A stretch of 64,000 nucleotides of DNA from Mucilaginibacter sp. PAMB04168 (lineage in GTDB: Bacteria > Bacteroidota > Bacteroidia > Sphingobacteriales > Sphingobacteriaceae), in contig NZ_CP155079.2 of assembly GCF_039634365.2 (NCBI RefSeq), positions 2,356,001-2,420,000 on the forward strand. Direction: 5' to 3'. Below the pieces are notes generated by a model that was not told the origin of the DNA, ran no database searches, and was given only the letters and a program-made list of their open reading frames with translations. Made by a program: the position numbers and the translations under genes. Within the stretch, counting starts at the first letter, position 1; each line of letters begins with the position of its first letter. This document shows, piece after piece, positions 18,349 to 28,178 of the stretch.

Positions 18349-21300
18349 ATGCATAAAGTTTTTACTAATTCTTTTTGTAATTCACCGGCAGTTACTGGCC
18401 AGCGCTTCGTAATCACAAAAATTATTACGGTATTAATGTTTGCAACATTAATGCAGGTTAGAGCAGCCGGATTTGCTCAGCAAGTATCCATTAACCAGAA
18501 GAACATCACTTTAAAACAGGTTTTTAACGAGATAAATAAACAGACCGGCTATAACATCCTGTGGTCATCCAAAAACATAAGGAATGACAAGGTAATAGAT
18601 GTGGATTTGAACAAGGCTACTATACAGCAAGCCTTAACAGAATGCTTAAAAGGTTCTCAGCTTACTTATACAATCGATAACAAAACCATTGTAATAAGAG
18701 AAAGTGAGACAACGGTTAAAAGCGAAGTGGCCAAACCTATCAAAGGAAAGATTACCGATGACAAGGGCGAGCCATTAGTTGGCGCTACCATTAAAGTAAA
18801 AGGTTCATCTAAAGGTTCGGTAACCGATGCAACGGGCTCGTTTACGCTCGATGCTTCAGCCGGTGATGTACTTGTTGTATCTTACCTAGGTTACACTACA
18901 GAAGAGGTTACTGTTGGCAATCAAGCTGTTCTTTCCATTGTGTTAAAAGAAGCGCAAAACGAGCTTACTAGGGTGGTTGTTACTGCATTGGGTATAAAAA
19001 AGCAGGCACGCAGCCTTTCATACAATGTACAGGAAATCAATGGCGAAGAGGTTAACCGTGTTAAGGACGTTAACTTTGTAAATGCGCTGGCAGGTAAAGT
19101 GGCAGGTGCTACAATTAATAGCAGTTCGGCCGGTCCGGGCGGCAGTACAAGGGTAGTACTTCGCGGAACCAAATCAATCAGTAACAATAATAACGCCTTG
19201 TATGTGGTTGATGGTATTCCAATGCCTTCGCTGTCAAGCGGGCAGCCGGGCGATGTGTTTTCGGGTGCTGGTCAAACCGGCGATGCTATATCTAACATCA
19301 ACCCCGAGGATATTGAATCGGTTTCGGTTCTAACAGGTCCATCTGCCGCCGCTTTGTATGGTAACCGTGGAGCTAATGGTGTAATTGTAATCACCACTAA
19401 AAGGGGTACAAAAGGAAGCTTTTCTGCAACGGTATCTAATAACACCACTTTTACATCGCCGTTTGTAATGCCCCGCTTTCAGAACACTTATGGTTCTGAG
19501 GTCGGCAGCTTTTCAAGCTGGGGGGAAAAATTGAGCACGCCAACTTCTTACCAACCCAAAGATTTTTTCCAGACAGGAGTTAACACCACTACGGCGCTTA
19601 GCATATCAACCGGTACCGAAAAAAGCCAAACTTATTTCTCGGCAGCAGCAGTTAATGCTAATGGTATTATCCACAACAACGACCTTGAGCGTTACAACTT
19701 TTCATTCCGCAACACTACCAAATTTTTGAATGATAAGCTTAACCTTGACGTAAGTGCCATGTACGTGAAGCTTAAAGAGCAAAATATGCTTGCACAAGGG
19801 CAATATTTTAATCCGCTTATTCCTATCTATTTATTTCCTCGTGGCGATGATATCCGTAAATACCAGGCATTTGAACGTTACAATCCAACCCGTAACTTCA
19901 AAACACAGTTCTGGCCATTCGGCGATCAGGGTTTCCAGATGCAAAACCCATATTGGATAACCGAACGCGATTTGTTTGAAAACAACAAAGACAGGTACAT
20001 GCTTACCGCTAATTTGCAGTACAACATTAACAGCTGGATGAACATTACTGGTCGTGTAAAAATGGACCAAAATACTTCGATAAATGAACGGAAGTATTAT
20101 GCCTCAACTGCGGGTTTGTTTGCCAGTGATGCAGGTGCATATTACCGTTATAACTACAACACGCGTCAAACTTATGCTGACCTGTTGCTGAATATCAATA
20201 AAACGGTTAAAGATTTTTCTATATCGGCTAACGTTGGTGCCAGTTTAACAGATGACGTATACGATGAAACATCATTTGGTGGTAATCTGCAGGGTGTGCC
20301 TAATCTTTTCACTTATGGAAACGTTAATCTTTCGAATGCAAGGCCGTTACAAACCGGTTACCACGAACAATTGCAGGCTGCATTTGCAACAGCACAAGTT
20401 GGCTACAAAAGCAAGGTTTATTTAGATTTAACAGGCCGTACCGATTGGGCATCACCTTTAGCTTATACCAGTACTAAGGCAATCTTTTATCCGTCCGTAG
20501 GTTTGTCGGGTGTAATGACTGATATATTTGACATCAAGTCAAATGTGCTTTCATTTTTAAAGGCACGGGTTTCTTATAGCGAGGTGGGCAATCCGCCAAC
20601 CAGGTTTCTTTCAAACCCAACCTATCCTTTAACAAACGGATACCCGCAAACCACTACTTATTTGGCGGCGTCCAATCTTACTCCAGAAAGAACCAAATCA
20701 TATGAGGCTGGTTTAAATTTCGTATTCTGGAACAACAAGGTTAAATTAGACGTTACCGCCTACAGCTCATCTACCTATAACCAGTTATTTAACCCCTCGC
20801 TTTCACCAAGTTCGGGCTACAGCAGCTTTTATGTGAACGCAGGCCGCATAGATAACAAAGGTATCGAAGTAACTGCTTCATTGAACCAAAAGCTTGGTCC
20901 GGTTAAATGGACCTCAAACCTGGTATACTCACTAAACCGTAATAAGATCAAACAATTATTGCCGGCCTACCAAAATCAGGCAACCGGCGAGACAGTTTCT
21001 ATTGATAGTTTAGATATGGGTGGCACCACCAGCTACAAAATGATACTGGTTAAGGGCGGCTCAATGGGCGATGTATATGTAAACACCCTTAAAACGGATG
21101 AGCACGGTTATATTTATGTAAACTCGTCATCTCAAACCGTAGCTACTGATCAAAATCGGTATGTAAAGGCAGGTAACGCCAATCCAAGGTTTAACCTGGG
21201 CTGGCGCAACGGCTTTAACTACAAGGGTGTAGACGTGAGCTTTTTGGTTACCGCGCGAATTGGCGGTGTAGGTGTTTCGGTAACCCAGGCAGTTATGGAT

Positions 21301-21681
21301 GCCTACGGTGTGTCTGAAACTTCTGCTTTAGCCCGCGACAATGGTGGAGCTGTTGTGAATGGTTATAAAATTCCGGCACAGCCTTACTACCAAACCATTG
21401 GCGGCGGTACATCTGGTGTGGGTTCCATGTACGTGTATAGTGCAACCAACGTTCGGTTAGGCGAAGCATCGGTAGGCTACACCATTCCATTAGGCAAATA
21501 TGCAAAATGGGTTAAAGGCTTAAACGTTTCGGTTATTGGACGTAACTTGTTTATGTTCTACAACAAAGCACCGTACGATCCGGAAAACACCGCCAATACA
21601 GGCACCTACTACCAGGGTATAGATTATTTTATGCAGCCAAGCTTACGCAGTTTGGGTTTTTCGGCAAGGCTGCAGTTTTAA
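18349..21681 (+). CDS. SusC/RagA TonB-dependent transporter with STN signalling domain
   Basis: A 1110-residue outer-membrane transporter that imports released N-glycans with its SusD lid. Residues 1-44 are a long leader ending GFAQ. The STN domain (about 48-117; ITLKQVFNEINKQTGYNILW) marks a receptor that signals to FecR. A CarboxypepD_reg-like domain (about 131-200) precedes the plug (VVVTALGIKKQARSLSYNVQ onward, with LYVVDGIPMP) and the 22-strand barrel, ending FSARLQF. The 175-base leader holds a six-codon mini-ORF (18214-18231) in a TTAAACC-rich start context. It is followed 18 bases later by SusD. The class is certain; N-glycan as cargo is inferred from the GH18 and mannosidase neighbours. 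Confidence 0.95.
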   Translation: MHKVFTNSFCNSPAVTGQRFVITKIITVLMFATLMQVRAAGFAQQVSINQKNITLKQVFNEINKQTGYNILWSSKNIRNDKVIDVDLNKATIQQALTECLKGSQLTYTIDNKTIVIRESETTVKSEVAKPIKGKITDDKGEPLVGATIKVKGSSKGSVTDATGSFTLDASAGDVLVVSYLGYTTEEVTVGNQAVLSIVLKEAQNELTRVVVTALGIKKQARSLSYNVQEINGEEVNRVKDVNFVNALAGKVAGATINSSSAGPGGSTRVVLRGTKSISNNNNALYVVDGIPMPSLSSGQPGDVFSGAGQTGDAISNINPEDIESVSVLTGPSAAALYGNRGANGVIVITTKRGTKGSFSATVSNNTTFTSPFVMPRFQNTYGSEVGSFSSWGEKLSTPTSYQPKDFFQTGVNTTTALSISTGTEKSQTYFSAAAVNANGIIHNNDLERYNFSFRNTTKFLNDKLNLDVSAMYVKLKEQNMLAQGQYFNPLIPIYLFPRGDDIRKYQAFERYNPTRNFKTQFWPFGDQGFQMQNPYWITERDLFENNKDRYMLTANLQYNINSWMNITGRVKMDQNTSINERKYYASTAGLFASDAGAYYRYNYNTRQTYADLLLNINKTVKDFSISANVGASLTDDVYDETSFGGNLQGVPNLFTYGNVNLSNARPLQTGYHEQLQAAFATAQVGYKSKVYLDLTGRTDWASPLAYTSTKAIFYPSVGLSGVMTDIFDIKSNVLSFLKARVSYSEVGNPPTRFLSNPTYPLTNGYPQTTTYLAASNLTPERTKSYEAGLNFVFWNNKVKLDVTAYSSSTYNQLFNPSLSPSSGYSSFYVNAGRIDNKGIEVTASLNQKLGPVKWTSNLVYSLNRNKIKQLLPAYQNQATGETVSIDSLDMGGTTSYKMILVKGGSMGDVYVNTLKTDEHGYIYVNSSSQTVATDQNRYVKAGNANPRFNLGWRNGFNYKGVDVSFLVTARIGGVGVSVTQAVMDAYGVSETSALARDNGGAVVNGYKIPAQPYYQTIGGGTSGVGSMYVYSATNVRLGEASVGYTIPLGKYAKWVKGLNVSVIGRNLFMFYNKAPYDPENTANTGTYYQGIDYFMQPSLRSLGFSARLQF

Positions 21682-21699
21682 TAGTTAATAAAGAAAAAG

Positions 21700-23319
21700 A
21701 TGAAGAATACAATTAAAACCTATATAAGCAAATTGCCATTATGTACAGCAATGCTGTTAATGCTAAGCAGCAGCTGTACCGACAATTTTGAAGATTATAA
21801 CACCAACCAGCATCAGGCCACTGCAGAGATGTTACAGGCTGATAACCTGGCAACAGGAACATTTTTTGTGCAGATGCAAAAAAATGTGTTCCCAATAGCA
21901 CAGCAGCCAGAATTTGGCGACGAAGTTTACCAAACCATGCAAAACCTGGCGGGAGATGTTTACTCGGGTTACATGGGTACAACTAACAACTTCTATTCAG
22001 GTGTAAATAATACTACTTATGGTTTAGTGCCACAATGGTACGGCCAGGCGTTCAACAGAGCATTTGTAGGCATTATGCCTGCCTGGAGTGCAATTAGAAA
22101 AGCGGCACAAACTGAGACACCACAGGTACTTGCTATTGCTACCATTGTAAAAGTGGAAGCATTACACCGCACTACCGATATGTATGGTCCGCTACCCTAT
22201 AAAAACTTTGGTAATGGCGCGCTGCAAAACCAGTACGACAGCCAAAGAGATGTGTACTACGCTTTTTTTGATGAACTTAACCAGGCTATACAAACGCTAA
22301 CCGATTTCTCTGTTAAGTTTCCGGGCGCTACTGCGCTTGCTCAGTATGATTTTATTTACGGCGGAAACGTGAAAAATTGGATCAAGTTTGCCAATTCGTT
22401 AAAGTTGCGGTTAGCCATGCGTATTGTTTATGCCGATGCAGCTAAGGCTCGTACTGAGGCTGAGTCTGCGGTTAACCACCCTATAGGCGTAATGACAGAT
22501 GCCAGCGAAATAGCTGCGCTTCAGCATACTTCTAATCTCGTTTATAACCACCCGCTGTATATTATATCAACAAACTTTAATGATATAAGAATGGGCGCTA
22601 ACATGGAGTCGTTCCTGAGCGGCTATAAAGACCCGCGCCTGCCTCGCTACTTTAACGCCGCGTCTGATGGCTTGTACCATGGTATTCGTAATGGTATTAC
22701 CATCACCAATAAAGCTACCTACGCAGAGGGCCCGTTTTCGGGTTTAAATGTGGTATCAAGCACACCAATAGTTTGGATGAATCCAGCTGAAGTTCATTTT
22801 TTGCGGGCCGAAGGGGCATTAAGAGGTTGGAACATGGGAGGTACGGCTAAGGCATTTTATGAATCGGGGATACGTACGTCGTTCACTGTAAGCGGCGTAA
22901 CTGCAAGCGCCGATGCATATATTAGTGATGCGGTGAGCCTTCCTGCTGCTTATACCGATGTGCGTAATAGTGGAAACAACGTAACTGCAACAAGTGCCGA
23001 TTTAAGCAAGATTACCATTAAGTACGATGAAACGGCCGCCTTTGAAGCAAATTTAGAACGCATTATTACCCAAAAGTGGCTTTCTATGTACCCTGACGGT
23101 CAGGAGGCTTGGACAGAGTTTAGACGCACCCGCTATCCGAAGGTTTTCCCGGTGGTGTTAAATACAAGCCAGGGGTTAATCAACACAGCAACCCAGATAC
23201 GTCGTTTACCTTTCCCTGCCACCGAGTATCAAACCAATTCGGCAGGCATAGCGCAAGCCATATCATTGCTTGGGGGAGCCGATAACGGCAACACCAAACT
23301 ATGGTGGGATAAGAAGTAG
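21700..23319 (+). CDS. SusD-like outer-membrane lipoprotein (SusD-like_2 type)
   Basis: A 539-residue SusD/RagB-type nutrient-binding lipoprotein of the less common SusD-like_2 branch. The lipobox is LSSSC with C26 as the lipidated cysteine. Typical features are TTDMYGPLPYKNFG near residue 160, KNWIKFANSLKLRLAMRIVY, and a C-terminal EAWTEFRRTRYPKVFPVV instead of the NERR-RRW block of other SusDs here. It ends four bases before the next coding frame opens, so it is co-transcribed with SusC and GH18. It should be the lid of the SusC at 18349 and bind mannose-rich glycans. Confidence 0.92.
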   Translation: MKNTIKTYISKLPLCTAMLLMLSSSCTDNFEDYNTNQHQATAEMLQADNLATGTFFVQMQKNVFPIAQQPEFGDEVYQTMQNLAGDVYSGYMGTTNNFYSGVNNTTYGLVPQWYGQAFNRAFVGIMPAWSAIRKAAQTETPQVLAIATIVKVEALHRTTDMYGPLPYKNFGNGALQNQYDSQRDVYYAFFDELNQAIQTLTDFSVKFPGATALAQYDFIYGGNVKNWIKFANSLKLRLAMRIVYADAAKARTEAESAVNHPIGVMTDASEIAALQHTSNLVYNHPLYIISTNFNDIRMGANMESFLSGYKDPRLPRYFNAASDGLYHGIRNGITITNKATYAEGPFSGLNVVSSTPIVWMNPAEVHFLRAEGALRGWNMGGTAKAFYESGIRTSFTVSGVTASADAYISDAVSLPAAYTDVRNSGNNVTATSADLSKITIKYDETAAFEANLERIITQKWLSMYPDGQEAWTEFRRTRYPKVFPVVLNTSQGLINTATQIRRLPFPATEYQTNSAGIAQAISLLGGADNGNTKLWWDKK

Positions 23320-23349
23320 TAATTGAGAACATTTAATCATCAATTAAGA

Positions 23350-24378
23350 ATGAAAAAGAAATTATTGAATCTGTTGCTTGCTTGTTTGGCTGGTGCTTTT
23401 ACGGCTTGTGATAAACAAAATATGCCTGAGGCTATCGAGATACAAAAGCCCTATACTTATAATGATAAGTATTACGAAAACTTACGCGCCTACAAGAAGT
23501 CTGATCACCAGATTTTTTATGGATGGTTTGCCGCTTACAGCCACAAAGAGGGGGTTGTTGCGGAGTATAAAAAGTCTGCCTCATGGGGTGAGCACATTGC
23601 CGGCATGCCTGATAGTTTAGACTTTTGCAGCCTTTGGATGGGCATACCGTCAAATAAGCAGAATGATGCGGTTACCACTTATAACCCGATAGCGTACGAA
23701 GAAATGCGCAAGGTAAGGGAAATTAAAGGAACCAAAATGCTTGTTCCGGAAATTACCCGCATTGCAAAGTACCCTAATTTTCCAAAGAACGATGATGGTA
23801 TAAAAATGTATGCCGACTACTTGGTTAAAATGGTGCTTGACAATGATCTTGATGGTTTGGATCTGGATTATGAACCCGAAGGGGACTGGATATCCGGTGA
23901 TAACTTTACAAAGATGGTGGCACTCATAGGTCAGCAGTTCGGGCCAAAATCGTCCCGTCCTGATAAGTATCTGATAATTGATTATTACACCCAGTTACCG
24001 GCAGCTGCGGTAGAGCCTTACATAAATTATTTAGTAAACCAGGCTTACACCCAGGGTACAACAACAACTTCGGCTACTTTTTTGCAAGGCCGTTACAACT
24101 CTGTAGCAGCATGGTGCCCTACAAAAAAATATATTGTTACCGAAAACCTGGGCGAATGGTGGGAGAACGGTGGCTCGCCGTTTACCGAGGCCGATGGCAA
24201 TACGTTTAACAAGGATGGAAAGCAGATGTACTCATTAGAAGGAATGGCCCGCTGGAACCCTACACAGGGTAAAAAAGCCGGCTGGGGAGCTTTTTATTTT
24301 GATCGTGATTACAACACTCAAGTTCCGTATGGTAATGTAAGGCGCAGTATTCAAATCGCTAACCCATCGGTGCGGTAA
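23350..24378 (+). CDS. GH18 endo-beta-N-acetylglucosaminidase, surface lipoprotein
   Basis: A 342-residue GH18 enzyme expected to cleave the chitobiose core GlcNAc-beta-1,4-GlcNAc of N-glycoproteins at the cell surface. The frame extends to a TTG at 23323, but the ATG at 23350 starts directly with the signal MKKKLLNLLLACLAGAFTAC, with C20 as the lipidated cysteine. The catalytic motif DGLDLDYEPEG (168-178) contains the GH18 DxxDxDxE signature, with E175 as acid. There is a single domain of normal endoglycosidase (EndoF/EndoH-like) length. It follows SusD by 30 bases and precedes two DUF1735 lipoproteins, the arrangement of known high-mannose N-glycan loci. A chitinase role is unlikely in this context. 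Confidence 0.92.
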   Translation: MKKKLLNLLLACLAGAFTACDKQNMPEAIEIQKPYTYNDKYYENLRAYKKSDHQIFYGWFAAYSHKEGVVAEYKKSASWGEHIAGMPDSLDFCSLWMGIPSNKQNDAVTTYNPIAYEEMRKVREIKGTKMLVPEITRIAKYPNFPKNDDGIKMYADYLVKMVLDNDLDGLDLDYEPEGDWISGDNFTKMVALIGQQFGPKSSRPDKYLIIDYYTQLPAAAVEPYINYLVNQAYTQGTTTTSATFLQGRYNSVAAWCPTKKYIVTENLGEWWENGGSPFTEADGNTFNKDGKQMYSLEGMARWNPTQGKKAGWGAFYFDRDYNTQVPYGNVRRSIQIANPSVR

Positions 24379-24411
24379 CCTAATAATATTTAAATAAAAA
24401 AATAAGTCATT

Positions 24412-25578
24412 ATGAAAAAGTTAAGCTATAAAATAAGGCTCGCATTGCCTGTTGTGCTTGGCCTGGTATCGGTACTATTTGCTACATGTAAAAAGTATGT
24501 CGATTTCAAGGATGTAATTATGATAACAGGTACCGAAACCAACAAACTCATTAAGTTTACGGTTGAGGGAACTACAGCTACTTATGGTGTAACCGCAACG
24601 GCTACCGGAAAGGTAAGCGAAGATGTTACCGTTAATTTTGAAATAGATAGCACACTCATTGCTGGCTATAATGCCGAAACATCTGCCAAGTATGCTATAC
24701 CGCCAAAAGGTAGTTACGAATTGGTTGGCAACACCGGCATTATAAAGGCCGGAACAAATGTATCTAACGCAGTTTCGGTTAAAATTTTGTCTACCGCGAA
24801 ATTTGTAGACGGCAGATCGTATGTAATACCGGTAACTATTAAGAGTGTAACCGGTACAACAAGTGTATTGGAGGCATCTCGTACGGTATATTTAAAGGTA
24901 GCCCGTGTTCTTGATTTCAACTCAATAGATATTTCCAATCCAAATTTTTACTATCCGTATGCATTTGCGCAGCCTTTGAATAATATTACCAAATATACTT
25001 TTGAGATTAAATGCTACATTAACGACTGGCATCCTGGAAGCAACCAAATAAGCCGTTTGAGCAATTGGGGGCCTGTTGACGAATCATTGCCCAACTTGCT
25101 GCGTTTTGGTGAAGCTGGTAGCAAAATAAACCAGTTACAATGGGTATCGGCTGGTGGCAGTGCTTTCTCAACCACCGAGTTTGCCACCAAGACATGGTAC
25201 ACCATATCATGTGTGTTTGATGGCAGTACTTACCGTATGTATGTAAACGGAAAGTTAGATGCAAGCTTTGAGGGCGCTCCTAAAACTTACCAGTTAGGTG
25301 CACTCGAAATAGGCATGTCTTATGCAGGCTATCAAACAGCACAACGCTTTTTAGGCCGCGTTGCCGAAATCAGATTCTGGGACAGACCACTATCATTAAC
25401 TGAAATACAGGAAGGACTTTGCGGCGTTGACGCTGGTGCCAATGGCTTAATGGGTTATTGGAAAATGAACGAGGCTTCGGGCAATACTTTCTTTGACCGC
25501 AGCGGACATGGCAGAGATATGGCATGGCCTAAAGCCGTAACCTGGATTACTGATATTAACAACAAATGTGCTCAATAA
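24412..25578 (+). CDS. DUF1735-LamG surface lipoprotein, probable glycan-binding protein
   Basis: A 388-residue lipoprotein with lipobox LFATC (C26). An N-terminal DUF1735 domain (about 35-165; MITGTETNKLIKFTVEG) is followed by a LamG/concanavalin-like domain (about 195-375; TKYTFEIKCYINDWHPGSNQ, ending LMGYWKMNEASGNTFFDRSG). There are no visible hydrolase residues. Proteins of this kind sit beside GH18 endoglycosidases in Bacteroides N-glycan PULs and are thought to bind glycoprotein at the surface. It lies 33 bases after GH18 and 9 before the next gene, so it is in the same operon. Domains are confident; the binding role is inferred. Confidence 0.87.
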   Translation: MKKLSYKIRLALPVVLGLVSVLFATCKKYVDFKDVIMITGTETNKLIKFTVEGTTATYGVTATATGKVSEDVTVNFEIDSTLIAGYNAETSAKYAIPPKGSYELVGNTGIIKAGTNVSNAVSVKILSTAKFVDGRSYVIPVTIKSVTGTTSVLEASRTVYLKVARVLDFNSIDISNPNFYYPYAFAQPLNNITKYTFEIKCYINDWHPGSNQISRLSNWGPVDESLPNLLRFGEAGSKINQLQWVSAGGSAFSTTEFATKTWYTISCVFDGSTYRMYVNGKLDASFEGAPKTYQLGALEIGMSYAGYQTAQRFLGRVAEIRFWDRPLSLTEIQEGLCGVDAGANGLMGYWKMNEASGNTFFDRSGHGRDMAWPKAVTWITDINNKCAQ

Positions 25579-25587
25579 AATAAGCGT

Positions 25588-26589
25588 ATGAAAAGTTTGA
25601 ATTATAAAAAGATATATACGGGTATTTTAGTATTAATGGCGTTTATTCTGCCCTCATGCAGTAAGGACGATAGTTTTGACGTAGTTGGCGATGAAACTAA
25701 CCGGGTGTTTTTCAATACCGAAAATTATACGGTTAAGAGTTATAACAGTTTTGTTTTTCCGGTTATACACACACCCACAGGTAGTTTAGGCGATGTTACG
25801 GCCTCTTTTCCTGTACGTTCTACACAAGCGGTGAGTAGCGATGTACAAGTGACTTATACGGTTGATAATTCTTTAATTGATAGTTACAATTCGGCCAATG
25901 GTACCCAATACATTAAGCTGCCCGATGGTTTTTTAACTATAGGAGCGCTTACCCTGACGATTCCGCAGGGCAAGACAACTTCGGCAGAGCCTGTAAAAGT
26001 ATCGGTTGCAGCCAGCAAACTGCCCCAATTAACCGAAGCCGGCTACATAGTTCCCTTCAAAATTACGTCGGTAAACGGCAATGGAACACAGATCAGCACC
26101 AATCAAAATACAGCATACATGCTTATCAATACCAAGGTAACTAACCTATATAGCAGTCCTGTACTGGCTGATATGACAGGTAGTACCCTTATTGCAAGCA
26201 GAACGGGTTGGACCGCTACTTTGGATGCAGTGCCAACTTCGGGCACTTTAGCCAACATGTTTGATGCACGTACCAATACTAACTGGCAGCTAAATCCGGC
26301 TAAAGCCGCTAAGCTAACGGTTGATATGGCAAGTAGTCGAAGTAACCTTACTGGCATACGTATTCATACCAGCAGTACGGCCAATGCACTTACATCGGCT
26401 ATGGTATCTACCAGCGTTAATGGAGTTGATTGGGTATCGCAGGGTACTACTACGCTATCTATTGCGTCAGCCTATCAATATTTTAAGTTCTACTCGCCGG
26501 TAACAGCACGTTATATCAGAATCGATATTTTAGGGTGGAGATCAACCTTGCTGTTCCTTACAGAGTTTGATGTATATCAAGCTAATTAG
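25588..26589 (+). CDS. DUF1735-F5/8 C domain surface lipoprotein
   Basis: A 333-residue lipoprotein with lipobox LPSC (C24). DUF1735 spans about residues 35-185 (GDETNRVFFNTENYTVKSYN). A discoidin/F5/8 type C (CBM32-like) domain spans about 195-333 (NMFDARTNTNWQLNPAKAAK, ending RYIRIDILGWRSTLLFLTEF). It is probably a second surface glycan- or glycoprotein-binding protein of the N-glycan PUL. Last gene of the SusC-led operon; a strong terminator follows 64 bases downstream. The domain reading is good, the ligand unknown. Confidence 0.86.
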   Translation: MKSLNYKKIYTGILVLMAFILPSCSKDDSFDVVGDETNRVFFNTENYTVKSYNSFVFPVIHTPTGSLGDVTASFPVRSTQAVSSDVQVTYTVDNSLIDSYNSANGTQYIKLPDGFLTIGALTLTIPQGKTTSAEPVKVSVAASKLPQLTEAGYIVPFKITSVNGNGTQISTNQNTAYMLINTKVTNLYSSPVLADMTGSTLIASRTGWTATLDAVPTSGTLANMFDARTNTNWQLNPAKAAKLTVDMASSRSNLTGIRIHTSSTANALTSAMVSTSVNGVDWVSQGTTTLSIASAYQYFKFYSPVTARYIRIDILGWRSTLLFLTEFDVYQAN

Positions 26590-26653
26590 GGAGAAAAATT
26601 ATACAAGATATCATGCTTTTTAACTTGTACATCAGGCAATTAGTTTGGTTACC

Positions 26654-26683
26654 AAGAGGCACTTTAATAAGTGCCTCTTTTTG
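26654..26683 (+). terminator. Intrinsic terminator after the SusC-SusD-GH18 operon
   Basis: A perfect 11-base stem, AAGAGGCACTT (26654-26664) with AAGTGCCTCTT (26669-26679), closes a TAAT loop and runs into a T tract. It ends the operon that finishes at 26589 and implies that GH125 has its own promoter in the short gap before 26735. Confidence 0.88.
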
Positions 26684-26734
26684 TGTTATGTTTACCAAGC
26701 CGATATACCAGTTATTAATTGAGATTTTATACCT

Positions 26735-28156
26735 ATGAAAAGACGAGTATTTATCAAGAATGCAGGGCTACTATGTTCCGCAACACTACTAAATAAATAT
26801 AGTTATGCTTTTAAACCCGATTTTCCGGTGGTAAGGATACCGTATGCTTCACGCAGGTTTCATAGCCAGGCGGTCGAAAATGCCATTGCCGAATTCAAAT
26901 CAAAAGTTAAGGATAAAGAATTAGTTTGGTTGTTTGAGAACTGTTTCCCTAACACTTTAGATACAACTGTATTTTATGAATCTGTAAATGGCCGACCGGA
27001 CACCTATGTAATTACCGGCGACATTGATGCCATGTGGCTGCGCGACAGTTGTGCACAGGTTTGGCCTTACTTAACTTTTGCCGGTAAAGATGAGAAGTTA
27101 AGAAATATGATAGCCGGTGTAATAAACCGGCAAACCAGATGTGTCTTAAAAGATCCTTATGCTAATGCGTTTTATAAAAATGAAAAGCAGATTAGCGAAT
27201 GGAAAAACGATAAAACAGAGATGTTGCCCGGCGTGCATGAACGTAAATGGGAAATCGACTCGTTATGTTATCCTATCAGGCTGGCTTATAATTATTGGAC
27301 AATAACAGGCGACAATCATCCCTTTGATGAAAACTGGAAAAGTGCGGTTGAGTCTATCTTAAATGTATTTAAAGTACAGCAGCGTAAAACAAATGCAGGG
27401 CCATACCATTTTCAGCGAGAGACGGTTAAACCGACCGACAGTTTACCGATGAATGGATATGGTTTTCCGATAAAACCAACCGGGCTTATCTGCTCCATGT
27501 TCAGGCCCAGTGATGATGCCACTATATATCCTTTCCTGATACCGTCTAATTTTTTTGCGGTTGTTTCTTTAAGGCAGGCAGCAGAAATGGTATCTGCTAT
27601 ATTTAAAGATAACTTACTGGTTCAAAAGCTAAAAGCGCTGGCCAGCGAAGTTGAGGGCGCATTGCGCATACATGCGGTTGTAAAACACGCAGTTTATGGT
27701 AGCATTTATGCTTTTGAAGTCGATGGCTTCGGAAATTATAATATGATGGATGATGCGAATGTGCCCGGACTATTATCTATGCCATATTTAGGTTTAGTTA
27801 AACATGATGATCCGGTGTATTTGAATACGCGTAAATTCGTATTGTCGGCCAGTAATCCGTTTTTTTACAAAGGTAAAGCGGGAGAGGGTATAGGCGGACC
27901 CCATGTTGGAGCGGCCAATATGATTTGGCCATTGAGTATTATTTGCCGCGGATTAACCAGCGCCAGTGATATTGAAATTAAACAATGTATACAAATGCTG
28001 AAAAACAGCCATGCGCAAAAAGGGTTTATGCACGAGTCTTTTGATAAGGACGATCCAACCAATTTTACACGTAGTTGGTTTGCCTGGGCCAATACTCTGT
28101 TTGGAGAATTTATATGGAAGGTTTACAAAGAAAGGCCAAATTTGCTATCAGCTTAA
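26735..28156 (+). CDS. GH125 exo-alpha-1,6-mannosidase
   Basis: A 473-residue inverting exo-mannosidase of family GH125, specific in known members for alpha-1,6-linked mannose. The N-terminus MKRRVFIKNAGLLCSATLL has a twin-arginine-like RRVFIK motif, so export may use the Tat route; the neighbouring glycosidases have Sec-type signals. The (alpha/alpha)6 domain shows the family signature GDIDAMWLRDSCAQVWPY (95-112) and the C-terminal SWFAWANTLFGEF. It sits after a terminator, so it is transcribed separately from the SusC operon but probably together with the mutarotase gene. It would remove the alpha-1,6-mannose branch of the N-glycan core that GH92 leaves. Confidence 0.92.
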   Translation: MKRRVFIKNAGLLCSATLLNKYSYAFKPDFPVVRIPYASRRFHSQAVENAIAEFKSKVKDKELVWLFENCFPNTLDTTVFYESVNGRPDTYVITGDIDAMWLRDSCAQVWPYLTFAGKDEKLRNMIAGVINRQTRCVLKDPYANAFYKNEKQISEWKNDKTEMLPGVHERKWEIDSLCYPIRLAYNYWTITGDNHPFDENWKSAVESILNVFKVQQRKTNAGPYHFQRETVKPTDSLPMNGYGFPIKPTGLICSMFRPSDDATIYPFLIPSNFFAVVSLRQAAEMVSAIFKDNLLVQKLKALASEVEGALRIHAVVKHAVYGSIYAFEVDGFGNYNMMDDANVPGLLSMPYLGLVKHDDPVYLNTRKFVLSASNPFFYKGKAGEGIGGPHVGAANMIWPLSIICRGLTSASDIEIKQCIQMLKNSHAQKGFMHESFDKDDPTNFTRSWFAWANTLFGEFIWKVYKERPNLLSA

Positions 28157-28178
28157 CAAAGATGTTTAACTTTAGATA

